Below, piece after piece: positions 19,902 through 31,824 of a stretch of 64,000 nucleotides of DNA; positions within the stretch are counted from its first letter, which is position 1, and the number at the start of each line of letters is the position of its first letter. The notes under the pieces are model-generated. The model saw only the letters and a program-made list of their open reading frames with translations. It made no database searches and was not told the DNA's origin. Source of the DNA: Plectranthus barbatus (Eukaryota > Streptophyta > Magnoliopsida > Lamiales > Lamiaceae); assembly GCA_026898455.1 (NCBI GenBank), contig JAPKLW010001562.1, positions 108,700-172,699 on the forward strand. The letters are read 5' to 3'. The position numbers were made by a program, and so were the translations under genes.

Positions 19902-21357
19902 TGATAGATTTGTATGCTGAAAGCATTATGATATATTATGAACAAGGTTTTTGGTTAATATACTAAGAATCATTAATGTTGTATGGTCATCTCCTGTGTG
20001 AATTAACAAGCATGTATCGCAAAAACTTTTATCCTTTTATCTCGTCAATGTGGAGATCATATGGTGTGTAGTAGATCACGGAAGTCTGTATAAATCGCTT
20101 GACCTAGCGAGATAAACCGTTATCACAACTAAGACAGTCCCAGGATAGACTGACAGTATAGGCAGTAACATACGCGGTAATGAGCATCTTATCTTGGTTG
20201 CCAGGTATGCTGGTGTGAGCGGTATGTTTTAATAGGACCTAAGTAAAGACCGATTCCTTTATCTGATATTAAAAGAATCTTGATCTTGATGGCTTTATGG
20301 AATTCTAAGCCTGAGGAAGGTCCGGAGGTATATACAGATTTGTGTATCACTTTGAGATAATATGGCGGAGAGTCTATGTTGTACTCGTATATCTATATCT
20401 TGGGTGCTAGCAGTTTGTATATGACTGTCTGTGACTGGAACTCGGTAACCATATCCAGTATAGGATGCTGAGATTCCCTGAGCAGCTCAAAAGGTTCATG
20501 ATGCTAAAGTTCTACAGACTGATTAATTTCAAGCATAAGTGAAAAGGTTGAGTGGATTGACTCAGGAATAGAAGATGTTAATTAATTTATTGGTTTGTAA
20601 AAGCTTAAATTAATTAATGAATGTCTGTAACATTAAATATGGGGATATATCGAGCCTATGCAACCCGTTCCTCATAACGTGGTAACAAAGAGGTAGGACA
20701 ATACTTATTCTCTGGTGGCATAAATCAATATTAAATAATTAATTATACTGTGGGTTCAATATGAGAATTAATCAATTGATAGGCCTTCTTTGTTATTTGC
20801 ATATTGGTTGCTGGTCTGGCCTATGAAAAGCTCAATCCCATTAGAGATCTGAATTCTCCTATAAATACCCCTCAAGTTCTAAGATCACAATACACCACAA
20901 GATATTAAGTTTCTAAGAAGACAACCAAAGAGTTGGGAGCTGCTAGTAGGCGACTAAGATTTGAAAGAGGGAAGGAAAATCTGCTTCTCAGCAGGCACGA
21001 TATTTGGAGGGAATCTTCACCAAATATCCAGATCGGAACGAGGGACACAGATCAGAAGATTAGATCTAGAGGATCTTTTTCTTCTTTCTCTTTAATTTGA
21101 ATTTAATATAATTAAATTCATAGATTTAATCCCTTCTTCTTGTAAGATTAAATCTTGTTGCGGAAGAATGAGGATTAAAGATCAATATCCTTGCGTAACT
21201 AGTTCCGAGATTATACAATCCTTGCATTCCACATATACAATCTTTGCGTTCAATAGAAGCATGGAAGGAATTTAGTATAGGCATAACAACTTTTTTTAGA
21301 TATTCAGTATTTTTCCTGGGTAATGGATTAGCAATTCAGTTTGAAACAGTCCCTTCA
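19902..21357 (+). repeat. 3' LTR of Copia T1 family
   Basis: It starts TGATAG after a polypurine tract and ends CCCTTCA. It aligns with the solo LTR at 5991-7459 and more loosely with the T2 LTRs. TATAAATA is at 20860-20867. The next bases, CACAC, fit a target duplication in the RT codons of S1, but the left copy is outside the window. Confidence 0.85.
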
Positions 21358-22358
21358 CACACTAGTCAGTAATAGGTACCAAATGGGTATTCAAGAACAA
21401 GCGGGATTAAGCTGGCAACATTGTAAGGAGCAAAGCTCGACTCATTGAAAAAGGACACACGCAGTGTGAAAGGATTAACTATTATGAAAACTTCACACCA
21501 GTTGCCAAACTGGAGGCAATCTGGATATTTCTAACTTTTGAGCATATAAAAAACCTCACTGTCTTCCAGATGGACGTGAAGAGTGCCTTCTTAAGCGACA
21601 AGTTGAAGGAGAAAGTCTACGTGGAACAACCTCCAGAATTTGAAGAAGGGAAATAGGTCTACAAGCTGCGGAAGTCTCTTAATGGACTTATGCAAGCACC
21701 GTGAGTTTGGTATGAAACCCTATCTCAGTTTCTACTGAAGAATGGCTTCAGAAAATGGAAGAGCGACAGGACTCTCTTCCTAATCAAGGACCCTGAAGAC
21801 ATTTTGTTAGGTCAAATCTATGTGGACGACATCATCTTTGGATCAAAAAATCTTGAATTTGCGATAAATTTTCCCAATTGATACAAAACAACTTCCAGAG
21901 GAGCATGATGGGCAAGATGTCATAGTTCTTAGGACTTCAGGTTTAGTAAACCCCAGAGGGTATCTTTATCATCCAAAAGAAGTGTATAAAATATCTTATC
22001 AACAAATTTTGTTCAGAGAAGAGAAAATCACTAAGGGTTCTGATGATCCCTACAGCCAAGTTAACGCTAGACGAAGAAGAGGAACCAGTGAATCCAGCCA
22101 GCTACAAAGGCATTATAGGATCCTAGCTCTACTTAACAGCCAGCAAGCCTGACATCTGATGTGTCCCCATCTGCTATGATAACAAAAGTGTGATGTTCAT
22201 CACTAAAAATCCTGTATATCACTCCAGAATGATGCACATCACCATCTGACATCATTTTATTCGAGATCACATGGAAAAGGAAGATATCTCTAACAAATAC
22301 ATTCAAAAAGAGGATCAGCTAGCCGATATTTTCATCAAGCCTCTCCCTGAAGCAAGGT
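21358..22358 (+). pseudogene. pol: Sirevirus-like S1: RT and RNase H remnant
   Basis: The sequence enters RT at VIGTKWVFK-type codons (about 21371) and runs through TVFQMDVKSAFL (about 21560), YVEQPPEFE and the catalytic YVDDIIFGSKN at about 21820. It stays recognisable to about 22155 (GIIGS, LTASKPD). It then jumps to PICYDNKSVMFITKNPVYHSR, so the middle of RNase H is deleted, and ends with LADIFIKPLPEAR. The LTR at 22359 follows at once, with no env-like ORF. Several stops are present. Compare S2 and S3, where this interval is nearly whole. Confidence 0.85.
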
Positions 22359-23799
22359 TGTTGGGAAAATTGTACCCTTATGATCATACTGTATTTATAT
22401 TTGTTTCGGTGCATCAAAGCTAGGTTTACTGAGTCTCTAGCAACTCAGCAGTGCTGAAAGTGTTAAATTCTTGTATAAGATTTTTTGATTGAGTTGTAAT
22501 AGAGTTAGGACTTGTTCGCTAAATGATTGCTGATGATGCTAGCAAAGACTTTGAAGAATTGAAGAGCCAGCAATGTTCCAGAGAAAAGAAGATTGCTTAA
22601 GAAACTAGCAAGTACCGAGAAATGAATGAAGATTATTGAGGGCACTCAGCAAGTCTCCAGATTACTAGAAGAATAACATTCAAGTATAAGCTAGCTGACA
22701 AGTATAGCAGACTCTGAAGTTTCAATATGCTAGATCTCAACAAGGTTGCTAAGATCTTAGTAAACACTCAGCGAACTCAGTAGAGAGCTCCCACAGCAAC
22801 ATTCCCAGAGTCTAGAAAACATCTGAAGCGGGCAAATCAAATGAAAAGACTTCCAATCTGGGTTTTTAAGGAATCTCTTGAATATAAAGATATACATATG
22901 AAAAGTCAAAAGGATTCCTAGGATCACTAGGAGATCTATTCTGACATTATGCCTGCATGTGAAAAAAATAGTGAACCAGTGCAAGGAGACTTGAAACGTC
23001 TCTGTTGCAATTCAGAAAAAGGAAGAAAAGAGATTGGTTTGGTAGTTCACCAATTGTCTCTAATAGACAAAAGATTCAAAGTATTGAATCTTTGTCTATA
23101 AATATCAGAGGATTTGCAGAAAACAAGAGAGATCAACACATACACAAACACAAGCAAAAATTCTGCTAAATTCTTTACCGAACAGTTAATGTTTTGAGTC
23201 TTCGCAGAAGCTATTCATGATTAACATAAGACTTTGGAAGTTCACTTCCAGAGTTATCTTGGAGTTCTTTGTATCCTAGGAAAAACTCAAATGTCAACCT
23301 TCTCTATGTTTGACTATCACAGGCATTTGCCGCAAGTTGGATAAGTTTAAAGAAGAACTATAAAATTCGTAAGTCCTACATTCACGAAATCTGCGAGGTG
23401 TTTCTTCACTCCAAGGATTCCTGAGAAGATTGATATCGAAGGAGCAACTTGAAGGTGCGCTTGGCCAGACACACGTGTTGCCTGCAGCTAGAGATCAAGT
23501 TCAACATCTTGTATCAAATCTAAGTGATTTCCAGTCAGCAAATTGTAGAGTGGACGTAGGACATTTGTCTGAACCACTATAATTCTTGTGTTTTTGTTGT
23601 TATTATTGTTTATTGCTTATCATTAATTTAAAACCCAGCACCTCAAGTGTTGGATTATAAACTGCAATCAAACTAAGAGCTTCTTGAGCTTAAATCATAC
23701 TTTTCGAAGTTCTTGCTGAGTTAGAACCTCAACAAGATAAGTGCAAGGATCATTAAAATTCCCGATGCATTTCAAGTACTCTGATCTCGGGTACCAACA
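22359..23799 (+). repeat. 5' LTR of S2
   Basis: It starts TGTTGGG and ends GGTACCAACA, two bases before the primer site, and is 1441 bp long. It is rich in the words CAGCAA, GCTGA and CTCAGC. A TATA-like TATAAATA is at 23097-23104, beside a long inverted repeat. The last 190 bp match the remnant at 35658-35844. Confidence 0.85.
23064..23104 (+). promoter_or_regulatory. Inverted repeat overlapping the S2 TATA box
   Basis: TAGACAAAAGATTCAA (23064-23079) and TTGAATCTTTGTCTA (23084-23098) are complementary except for one extra A, around a loop AGTA. The TATA-like TATAAATA (23097-23104) starts within the right arm. Confidence 0.75.
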
Positions 23800-23801
23800 A
23801 G

Positions 23802-23813
23802 TGGTATCAGAGC
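23802..23813 (+). promoter_or_regulatory. Primer binding site of S2 (initiator Met tRNA)
   Basis: TGGTATCAGAGC is the usual Copia primer site. The same word follows the LTR remnant at 35847-35858. Confidence 0.9.
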
Positions 23814-23907
23814 AGTAGATCTTTACAGACTAGTTGTTTCTGAGTCGCTTAGGACTAGATCCATTTCCTTGCATGTTTTTTTGTGTCAAGCTCAGGTACA
23901 TACAAAG

Positions 23908-26055
23908 ATGATGAACATTAAAAAGCTTCATCCTTCAACATTGAAAAGAATGCAATGTGGAAGAAAATGGCAACCATCCAGTTAAGGAGCATACATCCGG
24001 AGATGATTGATGTCCTGGAGAGAGGTTCGATTAAGATCATGAAAGCAAATGCCTTCATGGGAGAAAATACTGAAGGACCAAATAGAGACCAGCTGGATCC
24101 AATAGCTCACGAGCTCATTCTATCTTCTCAACCAGAATCCCTTATTGAGGAAACAATGCAATATGACAATGCTAAGGACCTTTGGGAGTTCCTAGGCACT
24201 CTTTCACATGAGACTGATCAAATACGGTGCAATAAATTACAAGTAGCTATTGACAAATATGAATCTTTCTCTATGCTTGCAGGTGAAAGCATCAAAGCAA
24301 TGGAAGCAAGCTTCAACGCAATAGTCAATGAATTGAGGGGTTTGGAAAAAGTCTACAAGAATGCTGAGCTAAATGCGAAGATAATCTCCAAATTACCAAA
24401 AGACGATTGGTTTGTATAAACCACAATATTAAAGGAGAAAGACCTCTCAAAAATGACGACTAAAGAATTGAATGCTCAACTCGAAGCCCGCAAACGGATA
24501 TTCAACAAGCAAAAAAAATGAAGTTGTAAGAGCTGTAACATCAGGTGGAAACCACACGGAGGACGTAGCATAGTTTACTAAAAGGGATGCTTCATAGTGG
24601 AAAACAAAGAAGACATTCCACACCGATCGTCCTACTCAGAAAAATCCAGCAATGAAGACCACATCAACAAGTGGGTCTCAATCAAAGAAGACTTAGTGCT
24701 CCATCAGCGAGATGGAGGAACAAATGAAGAAACTACAAAAGCTTCTTCTGAAAGCGAAAGCCAAAAAGAAAGATTCTCATCCAGCAAAGAGCCAATTCTC
24801 AAAAAGGATGCCGAGAATTTGTTTTGAATGCAACTCTCATAACCATCTCAAATTTGATTAGTACATGCCTAGAGAAGGAGGAGAGGGAAAGACTAAAGCA
24901 AATAATTGAAAAACGTGCATCAAAGGTAGCCAAAAAGGCTCTGCTGACGAGAACAAAAATCCCGGACATTCCCGACTACGATGATAGGTACTACTCCTTA
25001 GAAGAAGATGAGGAAGAGGCCCTGATGGTGTTCATGGCCATAATAGGGGATGAGGATAATGCTGAAGAAGATCAAGAGGCGGAGTTAGCCCTAGCAGTCA
25101 CCAATGAAAAGGTACATACATGCATAACACTGCTGAGTCATATTGCTCTGACTTAGGAGATGTTACTATTGATCAACTTTCAAAAGAGTTTTCAATGTTT
25201 CATGCTTTAAAAGATATGTTAGTAAATGGAAACTCCTCGATGAAATCTTAGTTTTCCATTTTGACCGATGAGATTGAGAAATCTAGGTCAGCACGCGAGG
25301 AACTTTTAAAACTTAAAGTTGAGTTCTCCATGCTAATCTAAATTTTTAAAAATTAGAAAAAGAGAACGAAGTTTTAAAGACTAAAACTCCATGCAACTGC
25401 AATGTCAATGCAAATTCTCAAAAAGCACGAGAGATCTTGATGAAATTCTAGAAGCTTAAAAGAATCACAATGATTTTTCTGGAATCGTTTTAAAGAAAAT
25501 GACTTGAACAATGCTGACACTCAGCAACTAAAGAATATAGCCTTTGTTGCAGCATCTGGGTGTGTTCAGCAACTTACTAAGGATAAAGGGGATAGTGATA
25601 TGTCTACAAAGACGGTGCAACAGAAATGTTGGCAAATAAAAGATCCCATGCTAACTAATCAGCAAAGGTTAAAAAGAATACCTTCTGAGAGGAAGTTAGC
25701 AAAGTCCTTGAACGTGGCTCAGCAGACTGTTCTATCTGCTAGGAACGCACGTTCAAAACCTAGCAAGGGTGAGCAATTTGCTAAGATTGTGTGAAATCCA
25801 ACAAACACTTCAAGTAAGGGGAACACTTACTTGAGGCCTGAGTCTAACCCCACTCGTTTTCAAAAGACTATGAAGGCTAAGCACACTACTACACCCTCTC
25901 ATGCTAATTCCATGCATTATTTCAAGAGGATGGGAAAGGTAGCAAAGAGTGATGATAGTAAGATCATCAAAATCATGAAAATTTGGATTCCTAAGGGATT
26001 GTTCCAGTGAACTACTCCAACAAGACCCGCAGTTATTTGGGTACCTAAACCTTAA
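23908..26055 (+). pseudogene. gag: S2 gag
   Basis: The N-terminal gag domain is open in 23955-24419: MWKKMATIQLRSIHPEM, then AKDLWEFLGTLSHETDQIRC and LNAKIISKLPKDDWFV. The true start is probably the ATG pair near 23908 but a frameshift separates it. The middle is a Lys/Glu/Ser-rich region. A degenerate zinc knuckle (CFECNSHNHLKF at about 24810) has lost its last Cys. An acidic stretch (EEDEEEAL) follows at about 25000, then a region related to S3 gag that ends WVPKP and TAA. Stops and shifts occur at 24417, 24825, 25156 and elsewhere. The large size (over 600 codons) fits Sirevirus gag. Confidence 0.8.
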
Positions 26056-26070
26056 TTTGTTCTTTTACAG
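26053..26070 (+). other. S2 gag stop followed by acceptor-like tract
   Basis: TAA at 26053-26055 ends gag after VPKP. The same frame then stays open (FVLLQ) into protease. A T-rich tract ending in ACAG stands at 26056-26070. S3 has TAA at the same codon (38169-38171) and a T-rich tract ending GCAG. SIRE1 of soybean also has a stop between gag and pol. Confidence 0.55.
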
Positions 26071-26103
26071 GAACATGATTCAGCAAACAAAGCTTCGAGG
26101 AAT

Positions 26104-26460
26104 ATGAATGAGTGGATCCTGGATAGTGGTTGCTCATCACACATGACTGGAGAAGAGGACATTTTCACTTATCTTCAAAGAGTTAGAGGACCTCCAGTTT
26201 CATTTGGCGACAACTCGAAAGGAAGGGTGATCGGAAGAGGGTGCATAGAGCAGAATGGAATGCGCATAAACAACGTGGCCCTCATCACCAATCCGAAGCA
26301 TTACTTGCTGAGCATAAGCTAACTCAATGAAAATGAGTACATTGTTTCTTATGTTGATACATGATGCGAGATTGTTAACAAGGCCACAGGAGAAGTAAAG
26401 CTTTAAGGAGTCCGAAAAGGTGGACTATACGTGGTAGATTGGCAAAGTGGACAATAAACC
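26104..26460 (+). pseudogene. pol: S2 protease
   Basis: It begins MNEWILDSGCSSHMTGEED with the D-S-G catalytic site at about 26122, then VSFGDNSKGRVIGRG and a typical end KHYLLSIS. Stops at 26320-26322 and at two later codons break the following linker. The protease would cleave gag-pol in the particle. Confidence 0.88.
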
Positions 26461-27910
26461 TCATGTTTCATCGCATTCAGCAAAAAGGTAATAAATTGGC
26501 TATGGCACAAGAGGTTGAATCACCGAAATTTCAGAACCATCAACTACATTTCCAAGAATGACATTGTCGAAGGATTGGTAAAAGAAACCTTCAGAAATGA
26601 AGGCATGTGCAAAGCTTGCCAGCAAAGGAAGCAAACCAAAGCAACCTTCAAATCAAACCCAGAAAAGGCCACTTCAGAGAGAATCATTGATCTACTGCAC
26701 ACGGACCACCCAGTGACTCCACCTACTGTAGGTAACAAAAACTACTCACTGGTTGTGGTTGATGACTATTTCAGGTACACATGGGTGAAGTTGTTGAAAA
26801 ATAAAGACAAATTCTAGATGATCCTACCAGAGTTTATACTACGCGTCCAAAATGACAAGGAGGTCATGGTAAAAAGTATCAGATCTGATAATGGTACTGA
26901 GTTCTGCAACAGTGCATTGATGGACTTTTGCGCCGATGCCGGGATAGGCCATGAAAGTTAGACTGCTAGAACACCCCAGCAAAATGGCTTAGCAGAGCGA
27001 AGGAACAGAACACTGAAGGAAGCCGTAAGGACCACACTTTCTAAAACAAATCTTGGCCAAATATACTGGAGAGAAGATGTGATGACAGCATCCTACACAC
27101 AAAATTGAAGTGGATTGAATGCTCGGTTTCACAAAACCCCCTACAAAACCTACCAAGGTCGTAAGCTTTCCCTAACTCATTTTTGTGCTTTCGGTTCACC
27201 GTGTAAAATCCATAAAATGGGAAGTCAAACTTGAGCACTTTCTCTCCCAAGGTTGATGAAGGAGTGTTCTTAGGCTATGTACATCCTTCTCACAAGGGTT
27301 ATTTAGTGCTTAAAAACACAACCCATCATGTGGAAATAACATGTAATGTTATTTTTTATGAAGCTACCCTAGTGTGTAGGACCGTGAAAGAGCAAGGAGA
27401 AGATATTTTGGAGACCAGTGATGTAAATGGACAATCGGGCTCAAATCTCTCCAATGCTAAACCGATTGCTCCAACTAGGTCTATGAGTGAAAACTCATCT
27501 TTGCAGGCAACCTCGGTTGGTCAGCAAACAACCAGGAGGGTCGGTGATGCAAATTGCATTGTTGAGGCCACTCAGAGTAAACCTCTAAAAGAAAGTATAA
27601 TCAAGGGGGGACTTTGGAAGGAGGTTTCAATCATACAGATGAAGAGCTTACTGAAAATCCTCCAAGAATCATCGAAAAGACTGTTGAAGATAACATTGCT
27701 GAGAATAAACCATAGCAGTGTGCTGAGGGAACAATTTTTACTATTCCAGCGGTCACCAATCCAGCAAATGAAATTCCAGCAGACACTGATCCAGCAGATG
27801 ACAACTCAGCAAGAGGTCTAGAGAATTTTGAAATTTTACTACTTTTTAACGTCCCTATTGCATGAACTTCAGCCACAGGGTCGAGCAGTCAATCCATCGT
27901 AGCCACTGAG
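26461..27910 (+). pseudogene. pol: S2 integrase
   Basis: The GAG-pre-integrase zinc region is visible: LNHRNF (about 26514) and CKACQQRKQTKATF (about 26608). The core has VVVDDYFRYTWVKLL (Asp), IRSDNGTEFCN (Asp, about 26880) and TPQQNGLAERRNRTLKEA (Glu, about 26975). A frameshift near 27230 leads to FSPKVDEGVFLGYVHPSHKGY, the usual C-terminal Copia motif. The rest is a variable Ser/Gln/Thr-rich tail. Stops occur at about 26817 and 27107. Confidence 0.88.
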
Positions 27911-28329
27911 TTGTCAAGGCAAAAGTGGTTGCGGAGAGATCAACTAGCAGACGCAATATTGGATGTTCTTACAGATCCAGTACACACGAGACAAAGTTCT
28001 ATGCTATTCTGTTACATCTCACAAACAAAGCTAACCAAGGTTGTTGAAGCTCTACAATCCACCAATTGGATAAATGCAATGCAAGAAGAGCTGTCAGAGT
28101 TCACTCGCAATCAAGTTTGGAACTTAGTGGATCGCCCAACTCACCAATCCGTAATCGGCACAAAGTGGGTGTTCAAAAATAAGCAAGATGAGAACGAAGT
28201 CGTTGTTAGAAATAAAGCAAGGCTCGTAGAAAAAGGATACGCTCAATGCGAAAGAATCGATTTCGATGAGACGTTTGCTCCAGTGGCTAGACTGGAAGCA
28301 ATCATGTTATTCCTTGTATATTCTTCATA
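27911..28329 (+). pseudogene. pol: S2 RT, first part
   Basis: It is open for 139 codons: WINAMQEELSEFTRNQVW, IGTKWVFKNKQDEN, KARLVEKGYAQCERIDFDET and FAPVARLEAIM. It stops at 28328-28330 only because the insert at 28330 supplies a stop. The target codons resume at 29843. Confidence 0.9.
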
Positions 28330-29832
28330 GCAATAGAAATTCAATCACTTAAAATCCGAGCATATACAAGAATAAAAATATGTCAAATCCAGGACCTTCT
28401 TCGTTCACCTACTAGAATACTAGTTTGTGTTGTGTTGCTATTGTATCTAAGCAAATTCTATCGTTGAGTTTGAGTATTGATAACTACAATGTAATTTCTA
28501 TCTATCTAACTAGAGCAAATATGAATCTAAAACTAACAAGCATCATCATCATTAAACTTACAAACACAACCTCAATCAATCCAACAATAACAAAAGAAGG
28601 CACTAATTAGATGATCTCAAATTAGGGAGAGATAGGACATTGAAGAGAACTTTGTAGTGAACAATTAAAACCAATTGAATCATGCAAACACTAATTAATC
28701 TTGCAAGAGATGGTCAATCAACACTTTAATGACTAATCCCCTTAGCACCAGCAAATTAATCGTAGATGAACTAAGATTATCAAACTGTTACGTTATCTAA
28801 TCCTAGCACACTCCCAAAGACACTTAACCAATATGCTTCCTCCGCACAGGAATTGGATCGAGACATACATAAGAACATGCTAATCACAACATATTAATCC
28901 GCGTATTGGCTGCAATCTCAATGCCATGTATCGAGCAATTGACTCTTATCTACATTACTTGAATAGGAATATGATTTAGCATGCCTTAATCAACAAGGAA
29001 GAGGTAAGCAAGTAATCAATTTATAAAAAATTATCCATTACATTGTTAAATCCAACATTCCTAGGTGTTTAGCTACTCATACCTTGGAATTAGTAGAATT
29101 GAATTGTAAGACAAAACTTAGCCATTACAAATAGATTTGGAATTGCAATTTCCCCCAATTTGGATCATTAGCCTTGATCTAGACTTGATTCTTCATGTTC
29201 TTTATCAATTGGATAGATTTGGATGAAGATCCCCTTCAATTGATGGTTGGATGAGAGTAAGAAGTGATTGGAGAGTGAAAAACAACCATAAATATGTAAA
29301 AAGTTCCAAAAGTTCTTAAAGTCCCCTTCAATTTCATTTTTCCCCTATTTATAATAAGTTTCGAGACCTCAATTTTGCCCGGGACCGATCCGTCTCGCCC
29401 AGGATGGCCAAAAATAAAGAAATTTCAAGAAATTCCTGTTTGATTTTGATCGAGATGGCCAGATTTTGACCGAAATAGGCCAAAATAGGTGCAGTCCTAA
29501 TTTCGACCTTGATGGTTGCATTTCGACCAAAATCCATCAATTGCGACCGAAATGAAATCATCTGGGCCAAAATTTAGCTTTGTTCCCCACTTTCCAGCTC
29601 CTCTACTCCATTCGGGTCGATATTTTCAAAGCTTGTGCAAGTTTCAGGTCGAAATTTCACCAAAAATGGGCAAAACTTGATGAATTATGCTTATTTCCTT
29701 CCCTACACAACACCAGCACAACAAAATATGAAAACAAGACAAAAACAAACAAAAACATATGATATGTGGGTAAAATGAACGCAAACAAGTACTCAAACAT
29801 ATCAATAAATCGGTCATTTTACACACATATCA
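28330..29832. mobile_element. 1.5-kb insert in S2 RT with a 10-bp target duplication
   Basis: ATTCTTCATA occurs at 28320-28329 and 29833-29842. Dropping the 1503-bp insert and one copy rejoins the RT frame exactly. The insert starts GCAATAGAAA and ends ACACATATCA. The ends are not a clear inverted repeat. There is no coding ORF with known motifs. It is AT-rich and has many short words of the type TTTCGACC/GACCGAAAT at 29380-29670. The long duplication fits a Mutator-like element. The minus-strand text also resembles a Gypsy LTR (TGATATGTGT start), but the other end is not CA. The class is not settled. Confidence 0.7.
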
Positions 29833-29842
29833 ATTCTTCATA

Positions 29843-31072
29843 TCACAATTTCACTGTTTTTTATATGGATGTCAAGAGCGCGTTCCTAAATAGAGAACTC
29901 AAGGAGGAAGTCTACGTGGTGCAACCTCCTAAGTTTGAGCAAGGCGACAAGGTGTACAGATTGAGAAAAGTGTTATATGGATTAAAACAAGTTCTTAGAA
30001 CTTGGTACGAGACGCTTTCTGAATTCCTGCTGAGCAATGGGTTTTGGAAAGGGAAGATCGATCGTACTCTCTTCCTGATAAAGGATGTTGAAGACATACT
30101 GCTAGTGCAAATATACATGGATGATATTATATTTGGTTCTAAGAATCTAACTCTTTGTGAAAATTTGCACAACTTATGCAGAATCATTTTTAGATGATTG
30201 TGATGGGAAAGATGTTCTATTACCTAGGCTTACAAGTTTAGCAATCCAGCGAAGGGATCTTTATACATCTGAAGAGATACACAAAATATCTCATCAACAA
30301 AATTGCTCAGAGAAAACTAAGATTCTACGGATACCCATGAGCCTTGTTAGTCAAATATCTTTTGATGAAGAAGGAGAATTAGTAAATCCAACAGCTTATA
30401 GAGGTATAATTGGTTCATTATTATATCTAACGGCCAGCAGGCCAGATATTTTGTATGTTGTGGGCGTGTGTGTTAGGTATCAAACAAACCCAAAAAAGTC
30501 ACACATGGAGTCATCACGGAGAACTGTTAAATACTTGAAAGGAAGAGAGTCACTTGGAATTTGGTATCCTAAGGCTGATGATCTAACACTCGTCGGATAT
30601 TCCAACTCAGACTTCAGAGGATGCGAAATTGATCGCAAAAGCACAAGTGGCACATGCTAATTCCTTGGACATAAATTGATTAGCTGGTTCATCAAAAAGA
30701 AACATTTAGTAGCAACATCCACAATGGAAGCTGAATTTGTAGCTACTGCAAGTTGTTGTACACATGTATTGTGGATCAAACAACAACTTCAAGATTATGA
30801 AGTCAACACTGGTTGTGTTCCGATTTATTGCGACAATAATAGTGCAATGTGCATCACAAAGAATCCAGTACATCACTTAAGGACCAAGCACAACGATATC
30901 AAACATCATTTCATCCGAGATCACGTGGAGAAGAAGGATATTTTGGTGGAATATATTTGAACCAATGATTAACTTGTTGATATCTTCACTAAACTTCTAG
31001 CTGAGAGCAGATTCAAAGAGTTATGTCTTAAACTTAGATTGCTGGAGTTGGATGATGTAATGGAAGAATGAG
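29843..31072 (+). pseudogene. pol: S2 RT second part and RNase H
   Basis: RT resumes with FTVFYMDVKSAFLNRELKEE, then the catalytic YMDDIIFGSKN at about 30115 (both Asp present). A frameshift near 30180-30200 follows. RNase H then reads SRRTVKYLKGRESLGIWYPK, DRKSTSGTC (stop after, 30658-30660), MEAEFVATASCCTHVLWIKQQ and YCDNNSAMCITKNPVHHLRTK. The end is broken by a TGA at 30958-30960 and it finishes at about 31072. RT and RNase H together make the cDNA. Confidence 0.9.
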
Positions 31073-31289
31073 TCCTAGCAGTCATTCTATTTCGGGTCTT
31101 CTTGGATTTCTGGAGTTGATGCGGATTAAAGTGTGTCCCAACTCACACTTTCTTGAATAAAATTTTCTACTTAGCAATTACTTGGATTTCTGCTCTGATA
31201 TGATTGTTGAGGTAATGTAGCTACGATGGATTACTAAGGAGACATATTGCTAAGTGTGATGATTGCTGAATTTTGTTTTATGGAAATGT

Positions 31290-31419
31290 TTGCTGAGTCC
31301 AAGCTCTCAGCAATGTCCCAATGATTGCTGAGCTAAAGCTCTCAGCAAAGTCCCTGGTGTTTGTTCAGTCCTAGCTCTCAGCAAAGTACTTGTGTTTGCT
31401 GAGTCCCAGCTCTCAGCAA
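31290..31419 (+). repeat. Tandem hairpin array after S2 pol
   Basis: Four tandem units of about 35 bp each hold TTGCTGAG, an 8-base loop TCC(A/C)AGCT-like, and CTCAGCAA. Perfect 8-bp stems lie at 31290-31297/31306-31313, 31325-31332/31341-31348 and 31396-31403/31412-31419. The third unit (about 31361-31384) has a mismatch. S3 has two matching arrays with changed but still paired stems. Confidence 0.85.
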
Positions 31420-31824
31420 AGCACTTATGTTTGCTAGCAAATCTCTTTCAGTAAACACAATCCAGCAAACCAAATCTCTCAAAAGGTGGGAGTATCCAAT
31501 CGAAGGAAACGGTTGCTACAAGCAACATTAAATGTGGGATTAATACTTTGAATGGCGGCATCAAATGAAAGATTGCACGTCAGCCACGCACGCACTTTCA
31601 TCATCGTGGGTAAAAAATGCGAACAATTGCACAACTCCGTGACTGTTGGTCTGTCCAGCTAGACTCCACGTTGCAATCGTTGGATCATAATAACACCATT
31701 CTCTATAAAAAGAGATAATTTGGGATTTATTCAAACCCTATTGCATTCTGGGTATTTATTTACTTAAAAAAGTCTTTGTTTCATCTTCGAAATTTTGATT
31801 TGTCTAAGTTCAAAAATCACTTAA
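31420..31824 (+). promoter_or_regulatory. Promoter-like spacer before the S2 env-like ORF
   Basis: It holds an ACGTCAGCCACG word (about 31578) that is also in S3 (about 52876), and a TATA-like CTCTATAAAAAGAG at about 31702-31715. An AT-rich leader to the ATG at 31825 follows. The layout resembles a plant promoter and 5' UTR. An internal start of transcription for the env-like ORF is inference. Confidence 0.4.

Noticed and set aside
28330..29832. Calling the insert a simple Gypsy solo LTR
   Set aside because: One end begins TGATATG on the minus strand, but the other does not end in CA and the duplication is 10 bp rather than 5.
31290..31419. CRISPR-like array
   Set aside because: The units are short diverged hairpin repeats in a plant retrotransposon with no unique spacers of equal length.
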